Source: Solea solea (taxonomy: Eukaryota > Chordata > Actinopteri > Pleuronectiformes > Soleidae). From it: DNA of 64,000 nt. The stretch lies in NCBI RefSeq assembly GCF_958295425.1, contig NC_081145.1, forward strand, positions 26,512,889 to 26,576,888, in the 5' to 3' direction. Positions 11,964-26,500 of this stretch are shown piece by piece. The position numbers and the translations under genes were made by a program. Position 1 is the first letter of the stretch. Each line of letters begins with the position of its first letter. A model generated the notes under the pieces. The model was not told the origin of the DNA, ran no database searches, and saw only the letters and a list, made by a program, of their open reading frames with translations.

Positions 11964-13840
11964 GTTATATTTCCCCTCAATTGACTGGCGATGGCAGAAA
12001 GGCGATAACTGCAAACACATGGATGGTTGTTGCCTGTGTTCTAATAGATTAGTTAGATTTTAGAAACGGATATTTTGTACACAAGATATTAAATTTATTT
12101 ATTTTCTGGAAATGTATAATGCTACGTGGCAATACTTTTATGGAAGAAATAAAAATTAAATTGCTATTTTTATCAACTAATCCTGTGTCCGTAGTCCAGT
12201 CACTGCCCACAAATATCATTTCACTGTGTTCAGCTGGTGTTGGTCAGAGACATTTTAGTGTAAAAGTTGAAAGGTCAAGAAGACCCTGCAATTAAACCAC
12301 CTGTATATAGTTTACAGTTTACGCCTGTGGCTACAACAAACATCCTGATGTCGAGAAAGACCGAATCTTGGTTGTGGTGGCAGAAGGACCATCTGACAAG
12401 ATGAGACGGTGCTCCAGTCAAACCAAGACTTGTTCCAGAAGATGTTTCTCCACCTGAGAACAGAAGTGGACAGGAACAGACATCCTGAAACAGAAGATAT
12501 AAGTTTGACCTAGCAGACACAGCGGAAGCAGAACAGGAGAAGGAACCATGAGTCCAACCTTCAGCCCTGACGGAGTACAACAAAGAGAGCCTCTCTTCAT
12601 TGTCTGTGATTTAAGAGATCCGATACTTCCCAAACTCAGCGACATCTGGTCAACGCAAAAGAGCTAGAGTAGATGAAAGCGGACCATTAAAAGAACCTAT
12701 CAAGATGGACAGCGAGAGTAGTGAAAGGAGCCTCATGAGTCAGATTTGTACCCTACACACCGAGACCCACTAAGGAATTGGTGTTGACCTCAAATGAGAT
12801 CCCAAATCCCTTCTAATCTCCTCCCTGAAATCCTTTGATAAAACAACAAGTGCGTGATCCTGCGTCTTCCCTGTATCATCAAGACTGTGCTTTTTCAGGA
12901 TTTTTGTTGTGTCTGTGGTCTCCCATGGGCAATAGATGTTCCGCAGAGGCTCAGTTGCAGTGAATGGGGTCACTCTGGTTAGTAGTAGTGTTGTGAATGG
13001 GTGAATGTGAATGACAAAAAGTAAGACAAAAATGCCATTTGTAAATGCAGACGTAGATAATATACAGTACAGACATCCTGTTTGATTTTTGAAAGAACTC
13101 CACCCTCCTCCACAGCATTGTCCTGGCACATTTGTACCATATTTTGTCACAGGTAGAAAGTTGCTGATGAGAAAATCAGATGTTTGATTGTTTAAGAAGT
13201 CCACGTGTGTTGTGGGAAGGTGTCAGATAGTATTAGTCCAAAATGCTGACAAAGGAGTCCAACTCTCTGTGGTGTAGTCATCTTATTGCACACACACACA
13301 CACACACACAAATATGGCCCCTATGGTGAAGTTTAACAACTACAGCTGCAACTACTTTGAGTAAAAATGTGAGACTGAAGCAGTGCTTAGAGGTCAAGTG
13401 TGTAACACTTTGTGGGGAGGTTTCATTGGCAGAAATTGAACATTCCCAAACAAAAGGTTGGGACCCACTGATGTGCCGGCAGGGGATCTTTTTGGGTCCC
13501 CAATCTAATTTGCAGAATTATATATCATGTTTTAAAGTACATGCATGAAATTAAATTTACCAAGCATCTCTTGAGAATAATTCCTTTTTACGAGTTCATT
13601 GTGTTACAGATACGTCCTTAAATAAGTTGCTACATCTTTAAAAGGTTTGTCTCTTTGGAAACACATGGGGTATATTACCCATATTTATGTTTTATAATCA
13701 TATGTATTTTAGGAGGTGGTATGAAATGTATTCTTTTATTTTATTATATTAAAAGCAGCAGCTGAGTTTTAACGACTTCTGTTAATGGCTAATTATAGAA
13801 ATCTTAGTTTTTAGAGGCACTATTATTGTGGGGCTCCAAA

Positions 13841-14285
13841 GTTTATGTAACATGTTGTAATTTAAAATATACATCGTTAATGGGACTCTTAGAGGCCCAC
13901 ATCAAGAAGAGAAGCAGAGACTAAATGACAGCCAGACTTCTGCCTTTTCTACTTAACTTTGACAGTTGGTGGTTTTGCTCCAGAACCCAGTTTTTTTTCC
14001 TCTGAATACACAGTGTTTTCTGACACTGTTTTTCTTTTTTTTTTCACTTTTTCTACATGTCAAATCAAGGCTAATCTGTTTTTCTATTTGTATAACATGT
14101 TGTAGATTAAAATACACATTGTTGGGGGTTGGAAGCCCACCTCAAAAGCAGGCAGAGACTCCACATTGGATCGCTATTATATTAAATGCAACAACTCAAT
14201 TTCGACTTTTGCTAGACTTCTGTTAATGCCTCTTTGGAATTTATTTGGAGACTTGGTGGTTTTGTTCTAATGCTCAAGGTGAACA
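13841..14285. repeat. Diverged direct repeat pair
   Basis: About 13,850-13,990 and 14,090-14,285 share TAACATGTTGTA, TTAAAATA-ACA, AGCCCAC-TCAA, GCAGAGACT, AGACTTCTG and TTGGTGGTTTTG in the same order. Old tandem duplication or two halves of an unknown element. Confidence 0.5.
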
Positions 14286-16514
14286 TATGAAGTACAGATG
14301 TGTTTCCTCAAAATGTAAGTCTTATATAAAACAATTTGAGTCAGTTTGTCTGTTAATAGTATTTTTCTTTGTCTGATTGCTTATTTGGTTTTTGCTTCAC
14401 TTTTCACACGTCAGATCAAAGCTACTCTGACAAGAAAGGTCAGGTTTAAAGGGGAAAAAAGAACTTGATAAAATAACTCTTGGTGTTAATCTCCAAGGAT
14501 TAATCAAGTGCATTAAATGGAAGACTATTTTTTTATATAATAATTCTTTATATAATTAAGCTTCTCTAATAATATTCTAAATATTTTATTAATACGACTT
14601 ATTTACTACCCAAGCACTCACACAATGTTGCAAGGACCTATTGGAATTGTTCTCCCTAAAGACCAAATTTTTTAGGCACTAAATGTTGGTGAAAATGGAT
14701 GAAAATTGGCCCACAATTCAGAACTTGCAAAATGTTTTATAAAGTAAGGGTAATATGTAAAAGTAATGCAAAGTGGCTCAGTAGTGCTCCCAAAGGTGAA
14801 GATGTCACAGCCCAAGACGAACAAAAAAGTCTATTGGGACCATGTCCTCAACTCAACAGGAAGTCGGCTATTTTGAATTTGGCGTCCATCTTTGCGATTT
14901 CGTAGATGAACAAGCTTGTCACACAGTGTTGTTTTTGTTTTCGATGACAATGACGAAATTATTTCGTTGGCACCCCTTTCTTCCATGACAATAAGGACAC
15001 GGTGACGAATTAAACATGGATCTTTGATGACGAAAACATGACAAGACGTGTGTGAGTTTTCGTTGACAAGACGAGAATGGATGTAAATGTTAGTGGGTGG
15101 TCTGTCAGATGTTCAAAATGCATGAAATTTCTGGTTATTGTGCATGTAATCTGTCAATTAAAACCTAAAAATTCCTTGGTCCGTGTTTCAAGACGGGTCT
15201 GGTGGGTTGCGATTTTGCCGTCGACCCCTGGTGTAGTTGATAGTTGATAGACTTAATTAGCATTGAGTAAACTTATCTGACAATGGCTAAAATGTTATGT
15301 GCATTCATTTATATTAACAAGTTACATACTACAGCTTTAACTCTGACCGTCGTATAATTTATTTTCATTATTCCTAACCTTAAATTGAATTGCCTAAAGG
15401 CAATTCAAGTCTTTGCACTAAACTTAATCAGTTCCTCAGACTATGTTTTGGGTTCCAATGAGGACTACTGGTAGTAGATTATTCCAGAAAACTTGCTAAT
15501 GAGGCAACAAATTCACAAATAAAAGTACACACACACACGTTGATATGAGACACAGTCAGTCCTAATAATTAAAAGCATAATTTGACTGACCCTGAAGGTC
15601 AGGGTTGGAATGCATGCATAATCCTGACAGAAACATGCTTGCATTTTACATTCCTACATGATTATCGAGAGTGATGATGTCGATGTTCATGGTCAACAGG
15701 TACGTTTAAAGCTGGGTCATGCATGAAGGGAGGTTGCATGAAGGGAGGTTTTAGTCATAACATACAGCAGACACTGTTGGCCTTCTGGCAGGCATTTGTA
15801 TGACAGACATGCGAGGCAGAAATGCAATTTTCAAAGTTTCGCATGACCTGCATTCCTGACAAATTCAATTTCACTTAGATTTCAGATAATTGTCCCATAA
15901 ATTTGAGTAACGCAAGACAACATGTACTGACTTGTTAAAACTGTCTGCATGAAAGTGTCAGAACACATACAAGGAATTTGACTCATGAACATACATAAAC
16001 ATAACATAACAGACATTCAACTGAACAAGGACAACAAAGAACAATAATTTAAAAAGAGTGGTATAAAAAATGAATAAATATGGTGTCAAGAGGTCCGGTC
16101 TATTTTTAAATATAAATATATTTAAGTGTATATATGTATATTATATGTGCTCAGATGTGCTCAGATATATATGTATTTTTCTGGCTATTCATCTTTGACC
16201 TCTGGCATCAACAACAAGGCATTTTTGCTATCATAACTGCTCCTCATGGGATATTGTGTATTCATTTTTAGATTACTTTTGGAAACTCCTGTGTGTTAAA
16301 AAAAAATTCCCAGCAAATCGGCAGTGTCTTAAATACTCAGATTAGAGTGTTGAGTACCAACAACGACGCCATGTTCAAAGTGACTTAAATCACCTTTCTT
16401 CTCCATTCTGATGCTCGGTTTGGACTTCAGCAAGTTGTCTTGACGATGTCTATATGACTAAATGTGTTGAGTTGATGCCTTGTGATTGAATCATTAAATA
16501 TTTGCTTTAGCAAA

Positions 16515-16660
16515 CAAATAAAAAATGTATATATGTGTATATATATATATATGTATATATTGAATCATTAAATGTATGTATATACATTTAATGATTACAT
16601 ATATATACATATGTATATATGTAGATATATATATAGATATGTATATATGTACACACACAC
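16515..16660. repeat. AT/CA microsatellite with embedded palindrome
   Basis: TATATG-type repeats around a perfect palindrome at 16563-16596 with 14-bp arms (AATCATTAAATGTA) and a 6-base loop. Confidence 0.85.
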
Positions 16661-17171
16661 ACACAATATGTATAGCTCTAGATATTTCTTATATTCTCTA
16701 TTTTTATTGTTGCCCCTTGATAGGAATCTTGAACAAACAGGTGTACCTAAAAAAGTGGCCAGTGAGTGTAAAATGACCCAATTGTTGTTTTCATGTTATT
16801 TAAGTACAGTAGCTCATAGTGTCTACACCACAAAGCAGAGCAGTTTATAATAAAGTTGTGGAAAATGTATTTTCTTTTTTTTTGAAGAAAGAAGCTAAAG
16901 AAATGCAAACTCTTTTTTTTTGCGATTTTTAGTGTTATTGTCCAGTGAATTATGTCCCTCTGTGCTTGCCGTAGATACTCCCGGATGTAGAGGCAAGATA
17001 AAATAGTGTACAATGCACATTCACAGCAACAAATGACACGAAAAGGGGATATGGAGCAATACTAACAGCCTTTTTGGTGTATTTATTTTTTTGAATACGT
17101 GTTTTATTTAAATTCTGCTACATAGATAAACGCTCGGCTCGTCAATGAGGATTTTATTGCGAAATTACAAC

Positions 17172-17179
17172 CCGGAAGT
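17172..17179 (+). promoter_or_regulatory. ETS/GABP-type promoter site upstream of LONP2
   Basis: CCGGAAGT, the consensus bound by GABPA and other ETS factors, lies about 112 bp before the LONP2 start codon. The surrounding 17,100-17,290 is locally richer in CpG than the flanking AT-rich DNA, and no clear TATA box is seen. This fits a TATA-less housekeeping promoter. Family knowledge supports the motif; its activity is inferred. Confidence 0.45.
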
Positions 17180-17290
17180 CGTGTGTTTACACTTTGATTC
17201 GCGCTGTTTGACAAGTGACAGCAAGTACGTAGACGCACGTATTTGTTTGCTGAAGTTTTTCCCGGTTTAACGGCGACGTTAAAACCAACT

Positions 17291-17523
17291 ATGACCTCCG
17301 GTAGCGGAATTCAGATACCGAGCCGTCTCCCGCTGCTGCTGACCCACGAGGGAGTGCTGCTGCCGGGCTCCAGCGTCAGGTTCAGCGTCGACTCTCCGCG
17401 GAACATGCAGCTGGTGAGCCAGCGGCTGCTGAGGGGAACCTCGCTGAAAAGCACCATCATAGGAGTGATTCCAAGCACCAGAGACCCGCAGAATGACACC
17501 GACGACCTGCCCACACTGCACAA
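17291..17523 (+). CDS. lonp2: lonp2 coding exon 1 (residues 1-77 plus two bases of codon 78)
   Basis: The ATG at 17291 is chosen because the next residues ([20 protein letters not shown]) match the start of vertebrate LONP2. An in-frame upstream CTG/GTG has no family support. This is the beginning of the Lon substrate-binding domain. The exon ends CACAA|GTAACT, so Lys78 is split. The sequence is GC-rich compared with its intron. Confidence 0.95.
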
Positions 17524-20500
17524 GTAACTCCACACTCAGTCACAGAAGCAGCAGGAATACAATGATCGATCGATTCATCCATTATTCATATAGATTACTG
17601 GATTAATCACCCACTAGACTACTTTGATAATCGGCTAATCTGTCTCGTCATGTAGGTCGATCACAAACCGTCAACTCAATTAAGAGCCATCTTTTTGAGT
17701 GTCTCTTTAGGGCTGACACGATTACTTAATGAATCTCAACTATTTTGATAATTGATTAATCGTTCCTTTTTAAGGAATTAAAGCAAGTTTTCTGAATTTT
17801 CTGCTTTTAATTGTGGATATTTTCTGGTTTCTTTGCTCCATATAACAAAGAAATCCTTCAAACTGAATAGTCTTTGGACAACATTTGAGAACATCGTCCT
17901 TTCCAGGTTTAAGAAACACTGATCAACATTTTCTGACATTTTATGGACCAAACAATCACTCAATTAATCGACAAAAAAGATTTGATAGATTAATCGATTA
18001 TGAAAATAATCATTAGTTGCAGCCCAAACTACTTTTAATAATGAAGTTAGTTGATTTTTCAGCTTTTATAAAAATATGATAAAGATAGTATTGTATCTGA
18101 ATATATTTGTAGACAAAACAAGTTGTTCATCATTCTATGGTTGTCGTGTTTATATGCATCACAGATTTTTTCCGATTTGGACCAAACACAGGGTTCGCAC
18201 TTGGGGTCCTTAAAATCCTTGGGCTGAACTAAATTGCAATACAGCCCACTGCAGTTTCGCAGGATTGAGGTGCAATATTTGTTAAAGCCAAAATGTGTGT
18301 CAAAATATAATTTTGGATTAATTCTTGATCTATACACATCTTATTCTACAGACTGAAGAGAATTTCGTTGTTTCTCACAGATCTGCTCAAATATCACAAA
18401 GTAATCCTTTCAAATATGTTATTCGAATATAAATTATGTAAAAATGACCTGATATCGCGAACCATATCAGAATTTTAGTCAAATGATTCCATTTTTTTTC
18501 TAGAAAAGTCTACAGTTACAAAGTGGCCATGCAGCCACAGAGAGGTGGACTTTAAACTTTCACCTCCAGATTGCCAGGCTTGTCTGTCTGTTTACAGCAG
18601 CAGTCTGCCCCCAACGTTAATACTGAGAACAGGGGACCAATGATTCACAGGAAAAACATGCTAAATTGCAATTTTATGTCAGATTTTTATTTGTTTGACT
18701 TAACACTGTTACTGATTTAAAATATTATGGAGCAGTACTACATGAGATACCATCAAAATACTCCAAACATGTATTCTATTGACAACACTTTTTTTTTTTT
18801 ATTGCTTCCAACCAAAGACAGAATTTAAGGTGCGTTCCATTTGTAGTTGGAACTCAATTTTCAACTATTTAGAGAACTGATGAATCAGTTTGAAGCTTTC
18901 TTCATGTTTAAAACAATATTTCTGATTGTTTCAGCTTCTTAAAATGTGAATATCTTTATTTCTTTGCTCCATAAAACAAAGAAATAATTAAAAGTGAATC
19001 ATTTTTGGTTTGTGGACAAATACAAGACATTCGAGAACATCATCATTTCCAGGTTTGACAAACACTGTTTTTTTAACATTTTCTGACATTTCATGGACCA
19101 AGTGATTGCTCGATTAATTGTGAAAATAATCGACAGATTAATCGATGATGAAAATAATCATTAGTTGCAGCTCTAGTCAGAATTCATGAGGTGTTCCTTC
19201 AACGGAGAACGTCATCAGAACCTGGATTTAGGATTCCAAGATGATACAAACACTGTTTCTTTTACCGTAAATTACACCTCCTGTCATATTTGTTTCACAG
19301 TAAATCTGTCATACACGTAGTACTGTTAAATTTTAACCTGTAGACATGTTGCTTATGTAGTAGATATACTAGTATAATTTCTTTTGGGACCGCAGACATC
19401 TTTTAAGCAGGATGGAGTCTTCCTAAACAGATCAGGAGTCAAACTGTTTATGTCCAACGTATTTTTCTGCCTGCGTCTCCAATCTGCTCCCTCCACCAAG
19501 GACGAGAGGCCAGATGAGCCAAAACAGACGGTAGTTAAACGTCATCATGAAGGACACCGAACACAGCTCCCAGCTGAAGTGAGCTCCAATCATGAGAGAC
19601 GTCAGGGCAAACAGGAAGAGGATTCTCTACCTTCAAAGTGTCTGTGAGGATCCACTTTCTCTGCTCCCCCAAACCCCACCCAGTTCACCATCGACTGTGA
19701 GCATGTTGTCGCCCTTGTCCCCCCTCTTGGAGTTCACTGACCAAATGAACAAGCTGGTCCCAACGATGGCCAGGGGGCTAAGTTGTGTCACACAACCCGC
19801 TCTACTGCAATTTTCTCTCCCCTCTCCCCTCATTCCCCTGCAACACCCTCGACCTTCAGTAAAGTTAAGACGTGCACCACCCCCACCCCTCCCACACAGG
19901 CATCAGACTTGTCCTCCCCAAGCTCCCCAAGATAAGAGCTCAGCACACTTAGATTTTTCTATCTCTGACTGCTGATGTGTTCTGGGTCCAGGCTCTGAAG
20001 ATGTCACTCCAGACTACTCCCAGCGAAAGTCGGGGCCCAGTATACTGGAAGCACCTTTAGTTCGTGTCATGATTGGTACTAGAATAAGAATGTTTAAATT
20101 GCCAAGAAACAGGGTAATGTCAAATTTAACATTTATTCCATGTCAGCTGCAGTCAGCCCACACTTGTATAGATATTGCTACTAACACATCAAATCTAGCA
20201 GTATTAAATGTTAGGTCATTAGCAGGCAAATCATTTTTAATTAATGATTACATTGTACAGCACCACCTAGATTTTATGTTCCTGACTGAAACTTGGTTAG
20301 GCCAAGAAAATAGTGCAGCAGTTCTTATCGAATCGACGCCTCCAACAGTTTCATTAGTGAAGCTAGAGTGGATAAGAAGGGAGGTGGAGTCGCCATTTTG
20401 TTTAATGAAACTTTCCAATGCAAGAAAATGTTGTATGGAGAATTCAATTCCTTTGAATATGTTGCTGTTCAGTCAAGAGCCCCTTGTCGTGCAATGTTTC

Positions 20501-23500
20501 TAACCATTTACAGGCCCCCAAATGTCATTTAACACCTTAAATGACATACCTTAATACTGATGCATCAAAAACTTCAGTGTTGGTACTCCTGGATCTCAGT
20601 GCTGCATTCGACACAGTTGATCACAACATGTTGCTCGAAAGATTGGAGTGGGTCGGAATTTCTGGTACAGTTCTAAATTGGCTCAAATCTTACTTCGAAG
20701 ATCGTGACTTCTTTGTCTCACCTCTTTCTCTAAATTAAAGCGGGACTGATTAGATGAAATGGGAAGAACAGGTAAAAGAGCACTTGTCGAGTCTTGGAGA
20801 CTCGAGCTGAGTGGGAGTGTAAGCCCTGTGGCTTATTTCATTTTCACATCGAGGACAAATAAGGGAGGGCAAACACAGAACAGATGAAAAATTCTTTGTC
20901 TACTTGATTTAAAAAATGTTAATGTATTCAAATGTTTTTATTTCTATAATTGATTTTTTTTTTTAAATTGATTTTGTTGTAATTTCCAATGTATTTACTT
21001 GCTTATGTAAAGCACTATGAATTGTCTTGTGTAAGAATGGTGCTATACAAATAAACTTGCCTTGCCAAACTACTTTTCATAGCTTACTAGCTTGAGTAAG
21101 AAAAAAAAAGATGAAGACGCAGTTCTGCCACACCAGTAAAACGAGTTCCTGGCTTTCTAAATATTGTATTTATCTCCAACTGCCACAGCGACTGAAGGAA
21201 GAAAAACCAGAGAAAACAGCAGTTGTTCATAGTGTGAATTATTCACTGACAAAGGTGGTCTTGTAACACTTCAGTCCAGCTGAAAATAACAGATGCAGTA
21301 AATAAGGGGAAGGGGCAGAAGGATGAGTTTCATGTTGGTTTTGACAAAAGGCTTTTTACCCTCTTAAATGTGTCTTTGATTTAGAGCCATGGTATCTCAT
21401 TACATTGTTTTGTGCATGTGGGAGTTTGTGTTAATAGGACGTCACATTCCACACCTAATTAAAAAAACAAAAAACTTTTTATCTGCTTAATTAGTTTTGG
21501 CAATATTATTTTAGAACTATAACAGCTTCTGACTTGTCAGGAACTAAACTTTGGGCTCCCAGTAAAATAACAAATTCTCCCCAGCAGTAACTCAACCCCC
21601 TCAGCTATATGTAAGGAACTGCTGGAGACACTTGGATGTTTTGACAACTCTATTCTTCTTATTGAAACCACTGAAGCCCCCCATCAGCACTTCATGTTTT
21701 AACAGTGTGGCAGGTCAATATATTTTACGGTAGGGAGTCTCTCCACGTAACCACAGGATTGTCAGTCAAGTGTTTCTTAGCGATCGAGATGAAAAAGATG
21801 CAGCAGAAAGGTCTTGACAGAGCTGCACTCTGATCTTCTTCTCCTTCTTCTTCTTCTTCTCTTTGTCTGTCTGCACAGAATTGGAACAGCAGGGATCGCG
21901 GTGCAGGTTGTGGGCAGTAACTGGCCAAAGCCCCACTACACCCTCCTCATCACAGGGCTGTGCCGCTTCAGCGTGTCGAGGCTGCTGAAGGAGCGGCCCT
22001 TTGTCCTGGCAGAGGTAACACAAGTATAAAGCACTAAATTGACTGTAAAACTGAAGATAAAGAAGCAATTTGAACCAAAGAGATGTAGAGTGAAGCACAA
22101 TGCTATTATGCCTTCCATTTATAACCAAAAAAGAAGAATTCATAGGTGGCCAAATTAGGATTAATATAGTCCTTATCCACATGGAAACAGAACTTTCCAC
22201 ATAGTTTTATTTCTTTTTGTTCTTTATAGTCTCTGTAAAGATGGCATCTTTATGCTTCATAATATGCAGAGAAATGTTTTTCATTTGATGTTGAAAAACA
22301 GTTTTTTATTAAAATACACATGTCAAAGCAGTCACTGAGGTTTTTAAAGTTAAAAGGTTTTTATTTAATAATACTAACACTATAAAGAACGAAAAAGAAA
22401 TAAAACTGTATGTGGAAAGTTTCATTGAGTGCCTTAATTTTGAGTTTTTCATGCAAAACCTTTTTTAGCACATTTCTATGGATAGTCAATTTGTTTTTTT
22501 CAAGAGAGAGCGCTGTAACAGCTACATTGTGCACAAAACATAAAATAAGTGCCCTCTAAAAGTTTCAGAAGTGAATTCTGCTGCTCAAAAAATTGACGAG
22601 ATAAAGGCTTCTTGTCCCCGCCCATCCCTGCGCTGCTGCTGCTGTTGCTGCTGTATACACACAGACAATCCCTCAGTCAGGTCTGATAGTTTTGCTTGAC
22701 ATAGCCTGTTTTCAAATGGGGGATGTTAAGGCCACTGTGACCTTAATCTTTGAACCTATGACCACCCAAATATAAGGAGTTAATCTGTGTATCTGTGAGT
22801 GAATACTCAAAGTGTTACAAAGCTCAGGCATTTACTGGTTTCCTAAAAATCGACCATAAAAACTCCTTTCAGGAATGTCAGTGCTCATAATTAAAAAGTC
22901 ATCTTTCACAAACCTGCTCTGGTTTATGCTCTTCAGTGTCTCCACACATTGTATTTAACTTTTATTGCATCTGGAGTCATGAGAACATGAAACAGATTCC
23001 CAAATGTCATTTAATGACCACTTGAAAGCGGAGCGGAGACTGGTCTTCATTGAGAAACAGCTGAAAGTCTAAAGAGGGAAAAAAGATGACATGCTGCAGA
23101 ACTAAAAGAGAAAGCCTTGTGGATAAGAAGTGAAACCTCTTTGAGAAAAAACTTAAAGCACACTTACAACTGATTCAATGTGTTTTAAATAACTATGACC
23201 GGCATGAATGAGAAGTCAGTCAACCGTTTTTACTCTTAACTCATTTCAGCTGGCGCTTTCATGCTCCCTGTGAAGTTTTCCTCATGAACAAAGGGTTGTG
23301 TTTTACATGCGGCGTCCCAACACAGAAACATATCTTATGAATCTCTGAGGCGTAACACAGATGCCCAAAGCATTTTCTCCCACATTATAGCTACTTTTCC
23401 GAAATATCTACACCGGCACGTGAAGCAGATGGGATAGAACCAAGTAAAGAGCCTTTGTAAGGACATTGAAAATCGTGTTCTATGCTTTAAAACAATATCT

Positions 23501-26500
23501 CTGTTGTTAATGGCTCCCCTTTTTCCTGTGATGTTTGACTAAAACCAGGCGTTTGTGAAACAATTGCAGGTGGAGCAGTTGGACAAATTGGAGCAGTACA
23601 CGACTCCAGCAACAGAGGGAGTCGGCCCTGATGACGGAGAACTTGGGGAGCTGTCCGAGAAGTTCTACCAGGCTGCTGTACAGGTAATAATGTGTGTTCA
23701 GTTCTTTCCATAATTGAATAATCTGTTGAGGATTTTCTTGATTGATAGATTAGTTGTTTGGTCCATAAAATGGTGGAAAATATTCATCCGTGTTTCCCAA
23801 ACCTCGGAATTATGATGCTGCACATGTTCTCCTACATTTGTGGTGTTTTTCTGTGGCAGCGTTATACGACTACTATACTACAGCTTTTAAGAGTAGTTTT
23901 GGTTCCGTGGGAAGACGACCTGTAAGAAGCCTTTGAAAGGAAGCTCTCCAAGTACAAGAGATGCCTCCCAGTGGAGGTTTGATGTAGAGGCTTCGCCACC
24001 CATTCTTTGGCCAGAGCCTTCAGCATTTTAGGCGTCTAGGGAGAGAGAAAGAGGAAAGCCGTCTGCAGTACCACCGCAGCAGCAGAGAGGGCCTTAAGAT
24101 GGCTGTGGCAAGAGGAGAGCCATGGAGGCATGGTAGCCATCTGGACACAAGCTGGGGTCTGATCAGCCCCGACTGGGTCACCTGAAGGAAGGTGTATGAT
24201 GTTGAAAGACCCGAAAAACAAGAACGGTGTAGGAATTTCAACAGTTTCTATATGTGCCTCTTACCTTTTAGGGGCCCAAAAGTAATGGGACAAACTATAA
24301 CAATCACAAATCAAACTTTCAATGTTTAATACTTGATTGCAAATCTGGAAGCTGGAAGGCATAGACAATACCAGATGCTGGGTTTCATCCCTGGTGATAC
24401 TCTACCAGGCCTCTACTACAACAGTCTTCAGTTCCTGCTTGTTCTTGGGGCATTTTCCCTTCAGTTTGGTCTTCAGCAAGTGAAATGTTCCTTTACTTCT
24501 CCACACTCTTCTCTTCCCATCACTGTGGTACAAGTTGATCTTGGTCTCATCTGTCCATAGGATCTTCTTCCAGAACTGTAAAGGCTTTTTTAGGTGTTCT
24601 AATTCTAATCTGGTCTTCCTGTTTTTGAGGCTCACCAATGGTTAACATCTTGTGGTGAACCCTCTGTATTCACTCTGGTGAAGTCTTCTGTTGATTGTTG
24701 ACTTTGAAACACACACACCGACCTCCTGGAGAGTGTTCTTGATCTGGCCAACTGTTGTGAAGGGCTTTTTCTACACCAGGGAAAGAATTCTTCTGTCGTC
24801 CACCACAGTGGTTTTCTGTGGTCTTCTTTTAGTGTTGCTGAGCTCACCGGTGCATTCTTTCTTTTTAAGAATGTTCCAAACGGTTGATTTGGCCACACCT
24901 AATGTTTTTGCTATTTCTCTGATGGGTTTGTTTTGATGTTTCAGCCTAATGATGGCTTGACAGTGAGTGACAGCTCCTTGGATCTCATATTGAGAGGAAA
25001 CAGCAACAGATTCCAAATGCAAATGTCACTCCTGGAATCAACTCCAGACTTTTTACCTGCTTAATTGATGATGACATAACAAGGGAATAGCCCAAACCTG
25101 TCCAGCTTTTGAGTCAATTGTCCCATTACTTTTGGTCCCCTAAAAAATGTGAGGCGCATATAGAAATTGTTGTAATTCCTACACCGTCCACCAGATGGAT
25201 TGGATGTAAATACCCTCAAATTAAAGCTGAAAGTCTCAAATCCATTGTAGTGGTGTATAGAGCATAGAGAGTGATGTGTCGATGTCCCAATATTTATGGA
25301 CCTAACTGTATATATTCAGTATTGGGGCGTGGCCACTTTTTTTCCTCAGCCGTCTCAGGGCTGTTTGTATATACTGTACTTATACAGAAGTGATGAGAAA
25401 CAGCAGAGTTTCAAACTCCCGACTAACCGTCGCACTACAAACCCTCTCGATGTCCATGCATCCTTACTTGACGCGATCTCGGTTCAGACAAAAACAGTAG
25501 AAACAATGGGGGAAGGATGGACTGACACTGAGGTGGAATGGCTACTGAAGGTAAGTCATAGTAACTCACCCTGGTACAGTTTAGGGATAAACTGCTTCAC
25601 TATGCACCAACTGTAAAAATGTAAATAAAAATCAGCAAAAGCTAATTTTTTGCTTTAAAGTTGTGTTTGGGCTGTTTATTTCTTCTTTTTGGGGGAATTT
25701 GTGACACAGTTGAAGAATGATGTCTTCTTGCAAGTGCACACACAGAGAACATGAAAGCCCCAGGTCAGCCAGTTCAATAAACAACTGTTGCGTTTCTGTG
25801 GAATTATGCTAAATATATATCTACAGCCAGCAGTAGAGTGAAGGACTGAAAACAGCTGGAAGCTCCCAGCAGAAAACGTCATTTTTAACACATGAATTAT
25901 ACCTGCAGATGTGTAAACAGAGCCAGGTGGGCTAAAAACTAAAACTATAAAGGATCACCAAAAGAATTTCTACCATCAGCAGATAAGCAACAGTCACATT
26001 TAAGCCAATATTTCATGTTATTTATATGTATTTTGTGTATTACCCCTAAGTTTGCGATTTACTACCCCAACAAGAAGGCTACATTAAGTCTCTTATGGCA
26101 CGAAGAAGAATGATTAGGTTTTGGTGGTGATACAAATCCAGATTCAGGGATTTTCTTTATTAAAATCTATGTGACGATGAATACCACTGTTACATCTGCC
26201 TATTAAATATGTATATTTCTGCCGTCAGTAAAGGTAGCATAGCAAAACCTGGTGCCATGTTTTACAAAGAAGTAAGCTCCAATTTAAAAAAAGTAGATTA
26301 AAAGCACATTTGTCATTCAACTGATCAAAGCTCTGTGTCTGTTTTTGCATTCATGCATCATAATCCCATCTGGGTTTGATCTTGCCAAGTGCATTCCAAT
26401 GGAATCATAAAATTTGTCAAGTTTTTAGGAGGACAAGGCAACATTCGTCTCGTTCCTTATTGCCAGAACTGCTGATGGATTGTGACAGCACACGTGCTTC

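Larger units (their letters stand above)
12154..17170. other. Intergenic region between the two genes
   Basis: Mostly unique-looking AT-rich DNA with a CA repeat at 13289-13310, diverged direct repeats at 13841-14285, AT microsatellite at 16515-16660 and an ACGAAAA-rich patch near 14940-15075 typical of fish interspersed repeats. A 144-codon minus frame at 12770-13204 has no recognisable domain. Confidence 0.5.

Noticed and set aside
12770..13204. 144-codon minus frame as a gene
   Set aside because: No recognised domain, no splice or start context, average AT-rich intergenic composition. Could be a decayed element; not supported.
17279..17535. Minus-strand frames opposite lonp2 exon 1
   Set aside because: Shadows of the GC-rich coding exon; no family match.
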